Shown in pieces: positions 1 through 5,156 of a stretch of 5,156 nucleotides of DNA; position 1 is the stretch's first letter; each line of letters starts with the position of its first letter. The stretch comes from an uncultured Saprospiraceae bacterium (GTDB lineage Bacteria > Bacteroidota > Bacteroidia > Chitinophagales > Saprospiraceae): positions 1-5,156 of the forward strand of contig CALFYH010000232.1 in the NCBI GenBank assembly GCA_937952155.1, read 5' to 3'. The notes under the pieces are model-generated. The model worked only from the letters and a program-made list of their open reading frames with translations, was not told the origin of the DNA and did not search any database. The position numbers were made by a program, and so were the translations under genes.

Positions 1-1247
1 TTGCAGAATCAGGCAATCAAGTGACTTGCGTGGATATAGATGCCACTAAAGTAGAAAAAATGAGAAATGGCTTCATACCCATATATGAGCCAGGTTTGGA
101 AATATTATTTGAACGCAACACAAAAGCGGGTCGATTACATTTCACAACGAATCTTGCAGAAGGTATCAAAGATGCCAAAATCATATTTCTTGCATTGCCC
201 ACGCCTCCTGGTGCGGATGGATCTGCGGATTTGTCATTTGTACTTAAAGTTGCCAAAGATCTTTCAGAGATTATCACAGATTACAAAGTCATAGTTGATA
301 AAAGTACGGTACCAGTCGGGACAGCCGAAAGAGTAGAAGCAGTATTATTAGAAAAACTGGATCACTCGCTCTTTGATGTCGTGTCCAATCCTGAGTTCCT
401 CCGTGAAGGTGTAGCAGTCGAAGACTTCATGAAGCCAGACAGAGTGGTCGTAGGAACATCGTCAGAGCGTGCGAAAAAAATAATGACGGTGCTATATGAA
501 CCATTCGTACGTCAAGGCAATCCAATCATTTTCATGGATGAGCGAAGTGCAGAGATGACCAAATATGCGGCAAATTCCTACCTAGCGACGAGAATCAGCT
601 TCATGAATGAGATAGCAAATCTATGTGAACGACTAGGTGCAGATGTGGATATGGTGCGTAAAGGTATGGGCTCAGATAGTCGTATAGGTAAAAGATTTTT
701 ATTCCCTGGTGTAGGGTACGGAGGATCATGTTTTCCAAAAGATGTCCAAGCACTCGCTAAATCAGCACAAGAAAATGAATACGATTTTAAAATATTAAAT
801 GCGGTGATGAAGGTCAATGACCTGCAAAAGGAAATACTTTCATCCAAAATCCTCCAATATTTTGACGGTAATGTGGCAGGTAAAACCATCGGAATCTGGG
901 GACTTGCATTCAAACCCAATACGGACGATATACGCGAGGCACCAGCATTGACTATCATATCCAGATTGCTCAATAAAGGAGCAAAAGTGAAGGCTTATGA
1001 CCCAGAAGCTATGGAAAATGTCAAACAAGTATTTGGAGATAGAATAGAATTTTCAGCCAATGAATATGATGCCATTGAAGGCGTAGATGCTTTGGCCATC
1101 GTCACAGAATGGAATGAATTCCGGACTCCAGATTTTGATAAAATGAAAAAAATCATGAATCAGCCTACGATTTTTGATGGTAGGAATATTTATGATGTGC
1201 AGGTGACTAGAGATATGGGCTTTTATTATGATAGTATAGGGAGATGA
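1..1247 (+). CDS. ugd: UDP-glucose 6-dehydrogenase, 5'-truncated by window edge
   Basis: Cytosolic NAD-dependent enzyme that oxidises UDP-glucose twice to UDP-glucuronate, a precursor for acidic surface polysaccharides. The frame is open from base 3 to the TGA at 1245-1247, giving 414 visible residues (residue 1 = codon 3-5). The visible start AESGNQVTCVDID is the end of the first Rossmann unit, so about 20 residues with the GxGYVG loop are missing; the GTG at 21 is internal. Landmarks are IYEPGLE, STVPVGT (101-107), NPEFLREG (129-136), Lys187 and Asn191 in KYAANSYLATR, the active-site motif GYGGSCFPKD with Cys243 and Asp247, and GLAFKPNTDDIRE of the C-terminal UDP-binding domain. The C-terminus (YYDSIGR) is complete. 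The IYEPGLE region favours UDP-glucose dehydrogenase over the UDP-GlcNAc/ManNAc dehydrogenases WbpA/WecC, but substrate is inferred from family resemblance only. It probably leads the transcript through the kinase-like gene, 34 bp downstream. Confidence 0.95.
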   Translation, partial: AESGNQVTCVDIDATKVEKMRNGFIPIYEPGLEILFERNTKAGRLHFTTNLAEGIKDAKIIFLALPTPPGADGSADLSFVLKVAKDLSEIITDYKVIVDKSTVPVGTAERVEAVLLEKLDHSLFDVVSNPEFLREGVAVEDFMKPDRVVVGTSSERAKKIMTVLYEPFVRQGNPIIFMDERSAEMTKYAANSYLATRISFMNEIANLCERLGADVDMVRKGMGSDSRIGKRFLFPGVGYGGSCFPKDVQALAKSAQENEYDFKILNAVMKVNDLQKEILSSKILQYFDGNVAGKTIGIWGLAFKPNTDDIREAPALTIISRLLNKGAKVKAYDPEAMENVKQVFGDRIEFSANEYDAIEGVDALAIVTEWNEFRTPDFDKMKKIMNQPTIFDGRNIYDVQVTRDMGFYYDSIGR

Positions 1248-1291
1248 GGTTTTTGAGTACAAAGTTGAATATGGAAGTTTTATGGTCTTAG
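1244..1291 (+). other. possible 15-codon leader ORF overlapping the ugd stop
   Basis: An ATG at 1244 overlaps the ugd stop as ATGA and opens a 15-residue frame (MRFLSTKLNMEVLWS) ending at the TAG 1289-1291, just past the kinase-like start at 1282. Ribosomes ending ugd could restart here, finish next to 1282 and restart again, coupling the kinase-like gene to ugd. This is inferred from geometry only. No known peptide is recognised, and the arrangement could be chance. Confidence 0.2.
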
Positions 1292-1887
1292 GTTTAGAAA
1301 GGATAAAGACAAGATTTGGATGCAATATTCCTGATACCCTAATTTCACAAATTTATACTTTTCTATACACTGAAACTTTGAGCTCAAATGCGAGTGACTA
1401 TAGTGAGAAAAGTGTAGAAGCAGAAATTTTAAATGAATACATTGTCACAAACAATTTGTTTTTTGATGAATTGAAGTTTTCTATTTACCTGGACGAAGGC
1501 GCAGAACAAAAGGTGTTTTTTAATGATGAAAAATCAAAGGTCATCAAACTAAACGACGCTATTTTTTACGTAAATTGGTCGCAATATTTGGAAAGCTTGA
1601 TAGTTCATAATATTCTTTTTCCGGAAACGAGATATGAGCTTTTAGGTTTTTTAAAGATAAATGAGACTTTATATTCTGCCATTTCTCAAGACTATGTAGA
1701 ACCAACAGAAAAAACCAATATTGATAAGGTAAGAAATTATATGTTTTCCAAAGGATTCACTATAAAAAAGAAGAATGATTATGTACATACTGAGCTCGGT
1801 ATGATTATAGAAGATCTTCATGAAGAAAATGTTTTGGTAAAAGATGATACCTTATTTTTCATTGACACAGTAATCTATCTGAAATGA
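1282..1887 (+). CDS. small protein-kinase-like protein (polyvalent-kinase type)
   Basis: A 201-residue soluble protein of unproven function. It resembles the Bacteroidota proteins annotated as 'putative polyvalent protein kinase domain', recognised from memory rather than by search. A glycine-loop-like LDEGAEQKVFF lies at 70-80, followed by VIK with Lys89 as candidate ATP-anchoring lysine. IEDLHEEN at 176-183 matches the HRDxxxxN catalytic loop, with Asp178 as base and Asn183 as metal ligand. FFIDT at 192-196 holds Asp195 in the DFG position. The chain ends six residues later, so there is no activation segment or C-terminal helical lobe. No signal peptide or membrane segment is seen. ATG 1282 is the only usual start: the frame is open back to 1240 but lacks ATG/GTG/TTG. 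Sampled 60-base stretches are 25-33% G+C, below most of ugd, though the Wzz gene is also A/T-rich. Its stop overlaps the next start. A pseudokinase or nucleotide-binding regulator is also possible. Confidence 0.75.
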   Translation: MVLGLERIKTRFGCNIPDTLISQIYTFLYTETLSSNASDYSEKSVEAEILNEYIVTNNLFFDELKFSIYLDEGAEQKVFFNDEKSKVIKLNDAIFYVNWSQYLESLIVHNILFPETRYELLGFLKINETLYSAISQDYVEPTEKTNIDKVRNYMFSKGFTIKKKNDYVHTELGMIIEDLHEENVLVKDDTLFFIDTVIYLK

Positions 1888-2060
1888 GTAACGAAAAACT
1901 GAAACCCTATCAGCTCTTTGAAGATCTTGCTGAAAAACAGCGAATCATAAAAGCCAATGCTAAAAAAACAACGCTAGAAGAAGCCAGAGCCATCATTAAA
2001 TGGTTGAAAGATGGAAAGGCGGATAAAAAGCCAAGACCAGGCGGTGGAGGTAATGAGTAA
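1884..2060 (+). CDS. 58-residue charged protein coupled to the kinase-like gene
   Basis: A short gene whose ATG (1884-1886) overlaps the kinase-like stop as ATGA, ending at the TAA 2058-2060. The product begins MSNEKLKPYQLFEDLAEKQR. It is rich in Lys and Glu, predicted mainly helical to about residue 43 (a second helix around TTLEEARAIIKWLKDG, 29-44), and ends in a basic, Gly-rich tail (KADKKPRPGGGGNE). There is no signal peptide, membrane segment or Cys, and no family can be named with certainty. The overlap argues that it is made together with the kinase-like protein, as a binding partner, regulator or phosphorylation substrate; Ser2, Tyr9, Thr29 and Thr30 are its only hydroxyl residues. 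An antitoxin-like role is conceivable but unsupported. The coherent amphipathic pattern and the tight overlap make it more likely a real gene than chance. Confidence 0.7.
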   Translation: MSNEKLKPYQLFEDLAEKQRIIKANAKKTTLEEARAIIKWLKDGKADKKPRPGGGGNE

Positions 2061-2111
2061 AAACCATAATCAATATAACTAATCAACAATTCTCAAATAC
2101 ACAAATATAAA

Positions 2112-3158
2112 ATGAACATACTTATCACTGGTGGCGCTGGTTTTATAGGCTCGCATGTAGTCAGAAGGCTGGTAACATCGTATCCAAGCTATAACATTGT
2201 CAATCTCGATGCCCTTACTTATGCGGGCAATCTTGAAAATCTAAAAGATATACAAGCCGTGCCCAATTATACATTTGTGAAAGGTGATATCGGCGACGAG
2301 GCTTTAGTTGATGATATATTTTCAAAGCATGGCATCACGCATGTGGTCCATCTAGCTGCAGAATCACATGTGGATCGATCCATAAAGGATCCATTAATCT
2401 TTCTAAAAACCAATATCCTTGGTACAGCAAATCTCTTGCAGGTAGCCAAGAAACATTGGGCTGGAAATTACGAGAATAAGCTGTTTTATCATGTAAGTAC
2501 AGATGAAGTATATGGTTCGCTGGAGATGGGAAATGAGATGTTTACTGAACAAACACCGTATGACCCAAGATCTCCGTACTCGGCTTCCAAGGCATCTTCG
2601 GATCATTTGGTGAGAGCCTTCTATCATACTTACCATCTACCAGCAGTTATTTCCAATTGTAGTAATAATTATGGTCCTAATCATTTTCCTGAAAAATTGA
2701 TTCCATTGATGCTGCACAATATCATGCACAAGAAGCCGCTACCAGTATATGGCAAGGGCGAAAACGTGAGAGATTGGTTGTATGTAGAGGATCATGCAAG
2801 AGCGATTGACACCATTCTGCACAAGGGAAAAGCAGGTGAGACTTATAATATTGGTGGTCACAATGAATGGAAAAATATAGACATAGTTCACTTCCTTTGT
2901 GATGCCATGGACGATAAGCTGGACCGCAGTAAAGGCGAAAGTAGGCAATTGATCACTTATGTAACGGATAGAGCGGGCCATGACTTGAGGTATGCTATAG
3001 ATGCTTCTAAGATTCAACGAGAACTAGGCTGGGTGCCGCAAGAAACATTTGAAACGGGCATCGCTAAGACGCTAGATTGGTATCTCAATAATCAAGAATG
3101 GCTAGATCATGTAACATCAGGAGCTTATCAGGAATATTACAAAAAGATGTATCATTAA
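2112..3158 (+). CDS. rfbB: dTDP-glucose 4,6-dehydratase
   Basis: Cytosolic extended short-chain dehydrogenase (RmlB) converting dTDP-glucose to dTDP-4-keto-6-deoxyglucose with bound NAD, the branch point to dTDP-rhamnose and to dTDP-amino sugars. The protein is 348 residues, normal for the family and apparently intact. GGAGFIGSH (7-15) is the NAD loop, DALTYAGNL (33-41) binds the cofactor and is typical of RmlB, HLAAESHVDRSI follows at 80-91, STDEVYG (129-135) carries the Thr130/Asp131/Glu132 dehydratase residues, and Tyr156 and Lys160 form the YxxxK pair. SNNYGPNHFPEKLIP, NVRDWLYVEDH and DRAGHDLRYAID are further family signatures binding nucleotide and sugar. The start at 2112 places the beta-alpha-beta fold at the very N-terminus, with an A-rich leader and no clear Shine-Dalgarno. 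It is separated by 51 bp from the 58-residue gene. rmlA, rmlC and rmlD are not in the window, so the final dTDP sugar is unknown. Confidence 0.96.
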   Translation: MNILITGGAGFIGSHVVRRLVTSYPSYNIVNLDALTYAGNLENLKDIQAVPNYTFVKGDIGDEALVDDIFSKHGITHVVHLAAESHVDRSIKDPLIFLKTNILGTANLLQVAKKHWAGNYENKLFYHVSTDEVYGSLEMGNEMFTEQTPYDPRSPYSASKASSDHLVRAFYHTYHLPAVISNCSNNYGPNHFPEKLIPLMLHNIMHKKPLPVYGKGENVRDWLYVEDHARAIDTILHKGKAGETYNIGGHNEWKNIDIVHFLCDAMDDKLDRSKGESRQLITYVTDRAGHDLRYAIDASKIQRELGWVPQETFETGIAKTLDWYLNNQEWLDHVTSGAYQEYYKKMYH

Positions 3159-3242
3159 TTTTGAATATTTGGTTTCTATAAAAAAATTACATACAAAATA
3201 ATCATAGTTTCTTGCCGAAATCATTATTATTATAACAATACA

Positions 3243-3260
3243 AGCTAAAGATTTTTAGCT
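3243..3260 (+). promoter_or_regulatory. hairpin in the leader of the Wzz-type gene
   Basis: A perfect 7-bp inverted repeat (AGCTAAA / TTTAGCT) with a 4-base loop lies 25 bases before the Wzz-type start, within the 127-bp gap after rfbB. No U-run follows, so it is not a classic terminator. It could be a structured leader or mRNA-stabilising element, or chance in A/T-rich DNA. The rest of the gap (3159-3242) shows no convincing promoter. TAATTTTG at 3156-3163 fits the Bacteroidota -7 consensus TAnnTTTG, but overlaps the rfbB stop and lacks an obvious -33 element. Confidence 0.25.
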
Positions 3261-3285
3261 AATAAGTAAGTCCAATAAATAGTAA

Positions 3286-4365
3286 ATGGAACAACAAAAC
3301 ATACCTCCATATCAGGATGACGAAATCACATTAAAGGAGCTTATCGAAAAACTCCTCGAATTTTGGCGTGAGCTATGGGCAAAAAAATGGTGGATTATAT
3401 TAATTGCTATACCTTTTGTCCTATATTTTGGATACAAAGCGAAAAATACACCCATTACTTATACTGCAGAACTCACCTATACGCTCAATGATGCAGGTGG
3501 TGGCGGTGGCGCCTTGTCAGGTATTCTAGGTTCTTTTGGACTTGGCAAAGGTGGTAAAGTAAATTTGGACCGAATTGTTGCATTGTCTAAGTCAAGAAAC
3601 ATCATTCACAAAGTGCTTTTTACAACTATTCCATTAGATACATTTGGAGGCAAGAAGGATTTTATTGCCAACCACATTATTACATTACAGGAATTAGATA
3701 AGGAATGGACCAATAAAAACAAAGATTGGACAGGTTTTAAATTTGATTCGGATTCAATTGATAACTTTGATTTGAATAAGCTTCAGGCATTAAAAATGTT
3801 ATACGGTAAAGTAGTTGGTGGAAAAGATGTAAAGGATCAGATTTTTAACAATGGTTTTAATGAAGATACTGGAATTTTGACCATCTCATCAAAAACCAAA
3901 GACGAACAATTGTCTATTGAATTTAGTAAATTGGTATTTGACGAACTAAAAGCTTATTACACAGCTAGTTCAACTAAAGGCAATCGAAATACATTTGAAT
4001 TTGTAGAACAAAAGACAGACTCGATTTTCTCATTAATGCGTGCTAAAGAGTTTCAATTGTCAAGATTTAATGATTCACACCGCAATTTAAGTGATCCGAA
4101 TCTATTGACTCAAAGGAAACTTATGGAAACAGAGATTTTAAAATTGAAAACGATGTATGCCGAAGTTACAAAAAATAAGGAATTGGCTGATTTTTCATTG
4201 ACTGCTGGTACGCCGGATATTGTAATTATAGACGAGCCTATACCACCACTTGATCCAGCAGCTATGTCTTTACTTATCGAAATTATAAAAGGTGGATTAC
4301 TCGGTGGTCTCTTGGCTGTTGGGTTCTTCATTGCTAGGAAGATAGTAGTGGATGCGATGGCGTAA
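3286..4365 (+). CDS. Wzz-domain polysaccharide chain-length/export protein
   Basis: Inner-membrane polysaccharide co-polymerase-type protein, expected to control chain length or couple polymerisation to export. The 359 residues begin with a cytosolic DDEITLKELIEKLLEFW (11-27), typical of Wzz N-termini, then a first membrane helix near 35-51 (WWIILIAIPFVLYFGY). A Gly-rich stretch (GGGGGALSGILGSFGLGKGG, 71-90) follows, as is common in Bacteroidota members. The periplasmic part has a helical, probably coiled-coil region around 228-300, ends with IIDEPIPPLDP (314-324), the proline-rich Wzz motif, and leads into the second helix near 328-349. Only about ten residues follow, so the BY-kinase domain of Wzc-type proteins is absent and a partner kinase, if any, is encoded elsewhere. 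The gene is A/T-rich compared with ugd. The start is set by the N-terminal motif. It lies 53 bp before the acetyltransferase gene. Exact role (O-antigen or exopolysaccharide) cannot be told. Confidence 0.85.
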   Translation: MEQQNIPPYQDDEITLKELIEKLLEFWRELWAKKWWIILIAIPFVLYFGYKAKNTPITYTAELTYTLNDAGGGGGALSGILGSFGLGKGGKVNLDRIVALSKSRNIIHKVLFTTIPLDTFGGKKDFIANHIITLQELDKEWTNKNKDWTGFKFDSDSIDNFDLNKLQALKMLYGKVVGGKDVKDQIFNNGFNEDTGILTISSKTKDEQLSIEFSKLVFDELKAYYTASSTKGNRNTFEFVEQKTDSIFSLMRAKEFQLSRFNDSHRNLSDPNLLTQRKLMETEILKLKTMYAEVTKNKELADFSLTAGTPDIVIIDEPIPPLDPAAMSLLIEIIKGGLLGGLLAVGFFIARKIVVDAMA

Positions 4366-4418
4366 GTATCGTTAACTGCCCAATTACAATTACAAGCACT
4401 TTTAAACCACAAAACTTT

Positions 4419-4994
4419 ATGACCTATTTTGCACACGAATCATCTTACATCGACGAAGGATGTACTATCGGAGAGGGCACTAAGATCTGGCATTTTAGTC
4501 ACATTATGCCCAATTGCACCATGGGCAAAAACTGCAATATTGGTCAAAATGTTGTTATCTCACCAGATGTCATCCTAGGTGATAATGTGAAAGTCCAAAA
4601 CAATGTTTCGATTTACACAGGCGTTACATGTGATGATGATGTTTTTCTTGGCCCATCGTGTGTATTTACCAATGTGATCAACCCACGTAGTGCTGTCAAT
4701 CGCAAAAGTGAATATCTAAAAACTCATGTTGGCAAAGGCGCTTCCATAGGGGCAAATGCGACGATAGTCTGTGGGCATGACATAGGTAAATTTGCCTTTA
4801 TCGGTGCAGGCGCTGTAGTTACTAAGCATGTTCCTGATTATGCATTGATGGTTGGTAATCCCGCACGACGGTTGGGATGGATGAGTGAATATGGACATAG
4901 ACTTACCTTCGATGATAATGGTGAAGCTGAATGTATTGAAAGTGGAGAACGATATAGATTAGAAGGTGATAAGGTGGTAAAGTTTAACAACTAA
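4419..4994 (+). CDS. nucleotide-sugar N-acetyltransferase, left-handed beta-helix (WbpD/WlbB or FdtC/QdtC type)
   Basis: Acetyl-CoA-dependent enzyme predicted to acetylate the 3-amino group of a nucleotide-activated sugar; members of this fold work as trimers in the cytosol. The 191 residues contain hexapeptide repeats throughout (IGEGTKIWHFSHI 17-29, MGKNCNIGQNVVI 35-47, LGDNVKVQNNVSI 53-65, VGKGASIGANATI 104-116, IGKFAFIGAGAVV 122-134). KIWHFSHI and VFTNVINPRS (82-91) are hallmarks of the WbpD/WlbB group; Asn85 appears to match an active-site asparagine described for WlbB (from memory). The end contains CIESGERYRL, usual in this group. With Ugd nearby, a UDP-3-acetamido-glucuronate route fits. 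With RmlB nearby, dTDP-3-acetamido-3,6-dideoxyhexose (FdtC/QdtC) fits equally, and the sequence alone does not settle it. Neither partner aminotransferase nor oxidoreductase/isomerase is visible. The last two codons and stop lie inside a repeat. Confidence 0.88.
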   Translation: MTYFAHESSYIDEGCTIGEGTKIWHFSHIMPNCTMGKNCNIGQNVVISPDVILGDNVKVQNNVSIYTGVTCDDDVFLGPSCVFTNVINPRSAVNRKSEYLKTHVGKGASIGANATIVCGHDIGKFAFIGAGAVVTKHVPDYALMVGNPARRLGWMSEYGHRLTFDDNGEAECIESGERYRLEGDKVVKFNN

Positions 4995-5024
4995 GTACAC
5001 AAAGAAATCACTAAGAAAACTAAG
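4986..5024 (+). repeat. CACTAAG-type intergenic repeat, direct copy 1
   Basis: First direct copy of a 39-bp repeat. It matches 5102-5140 at 35 of 39 positions, including an identical 22-bp core at 5003-5024 versus 5119-5140. The unit contains spaced CTAAG/CACTAAG motifs about 10-20 bp apart. It starts inside the acetyltransferase gene: the final two Asn codons and the TAA stop (4986-4994) belong to the repeat. Confidence 0.8.
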
Positions 5025-5066
5025 TTAAAGTAAACTCCTTATTGTACCTTAGTGAAAAACTTAGTG
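5009..5066 (+). terminator. possible stem-loop downstream of the acetyltransferase gene
   Basis: CACTAAG (5009-5015) pairs with CTTAGTG (5060-5066), and CTAAG (5020-5024) with CTTAG (5048-5052), enclosing a 23-base loop and an internal A-rich bulge. It begins 15 bases after the stop codon, so it could end or stabilise the transcript, but there is no U-run directly after it. The lower arm can instead pair with the downstream repeat copy (5103-5140). Termination is inferred only. Confidence 0.35.
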
Positions 5067-5076
5067 TTATTAGTGG
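5047..5076 (-). repeat. CACTAAG-type intergenic repeat, inverted copy
   Basis: CCTTAGTG (5047-5054), CTTAGTG (5060-5066) and ATTAGTGG (5069-5076) read on the minus strand as CCACTAAT, CACTAAG and CACTAAGG. This is the same motif set as the direct copies on either side, in opposite orientation. It can form stems with copy 1 or with copy 2. Confidence 0.7.
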
Positions 5077-5101
5077 TAAAAATAAAAAATTATGAAATAA
5101 A

Positions 5102-5140
5102 AACCACTAAGCACATATAGAAATCACTAAGAAAACTAAG
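5102..5140 (+). repeat. CACTAAG-type intergenic repeat, direct copy 2
   Basis: Second direct copy, 116 bp after the first and 35/39 identical to it. It begins AACCACTAAG and ends with the same 22-bp core. ACCACTA (5103-5109) is a perfect inverse of TAGTGGT (5071-5077), and CACTAAG (5125-5131) of CTTAGTG (5060-5066). Weak similarity continues after both copies (ACTCCTTAT versus ACCCTTAAT), so the element probably runs on to the window end. No gene is seen from 4995 to 5156. Confidence 0.8.
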
Positions 5141-5156
5141 ATAAGATACCCTTAAT

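Noticed and set aside
21..23. GTG at 21 as the start of ugd
   Set aside because: The codons before it (AESGNQ) continue the conserved first Rossmann unit, so the gene begins outside the window and this GTG is an internal Val.
578..1325. Antisense open frames across ugd and its end
   Set aside because: They lie opposite a strongly conserved gene, have no recognisable domains, and their composition reflects the opposite strand.
1282..2060. Insertion sequence or transposon carrying the kinase-like pair
   Set aside because: No transposase, terminal inverted repeats or flanking target duplication could be found around the cassette.
3156..3163. Bacteroidota-type promoter TAATTTTG
   Set aside because: It matches TAnnTTTG but overlaps the rfbB stop, lacks a suitable -33 TTG element, and such matches are frequent by chance in A/T-rich DNA.
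3496..3555. Gly-codon run in the Wzz-type gene as a slippage repeat
   Set aside because: The Gly-rich segment is a usual feature of Bacteroidota Wzz-type proteins, uses mixed GGT/GGC codons, and leaves the frame intact.
4110..4436. Antisense 108-residue open frame over the end of the Wzz-type gene
   Set aside because: It mirrors the Wzz C-terminal helix and its leader, shows no family features, and no independent signal supports it.
4986..5140. CRISPR array
   Set aside because: There are only two direct copies, 116 bp apart, with an inverted copy between them and internal sub-repeats. The spacing and symmetry are wrong for CRISPR repeats and spacers.

Overview
The window looks like part of a surface-polysaccharide (capsule, exopolysaccharide or O-antigen) biosynthesis locus from a member of the Bacteroidota. 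This rests on the protein flavour, the glycine-rich Wzz-type chain-length protein, A/T-rich leaders without clear Shine-Dalgarno sequences, and a CACTAAG-type intergenic repeat of a kind I associate with environmental Bacteroidota. Genus cannot be determined from the sequence. All real genes lie on the + strand. The antisense reading frames overlap well-supported genes and are not credible.

Layout: 1-1247 is UDP-glucose 6-dehydrogenase (ugd), with its first ~20 residues lost at the window edge. 1282-1887 encodes a small protein-kinase-like protein of the type annotated as 'polyvalent protein kinase', and 1884-2060 encodes a 58-residue charged protein whose start overlaps the kinase stop (ATGA). 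2112-3158 is dTDP-glucose 4,6-dehydratase (rfbB/rmlB). 3286-4365 is a Wzz-domain chain-length/export protein without a kinase domain. 4419-4994 is a left-handed beta-helix sugar N-acetyltransferase of the WbpD/WlbB or FdtC/QdtC type. 4986-5140 holds two direct copies and one inverted copy of an A/T-rich repeat that can form alternative hairpins and overlaps the acetyltransferase stop codon.

How they work together: Ugd supplies UDP-glucuronate, RmlB supplies dTDP-4-keto-6-deoxyglucose, and the acetyltransferase finishes a 3-acetamido sugar. The Wzz protein would set chain length or take part in export. The remaining steps (dehydrogenase or isomerase, aminotransferase, glycosyltransferases, flippase, polymerase) must lie outside the window.

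The part least explained by sugar chemistry is the two-gene cassette at 1282-2060. It pairs a kinase-like protein that keeps the full set of nucleotide/metal-binding residues but ends six residues after its DFG-like Asp with a tiny, translationally coupled partner, placed between two housekeeping sugar genes. I consider this the best candidate for an undescribed system here.
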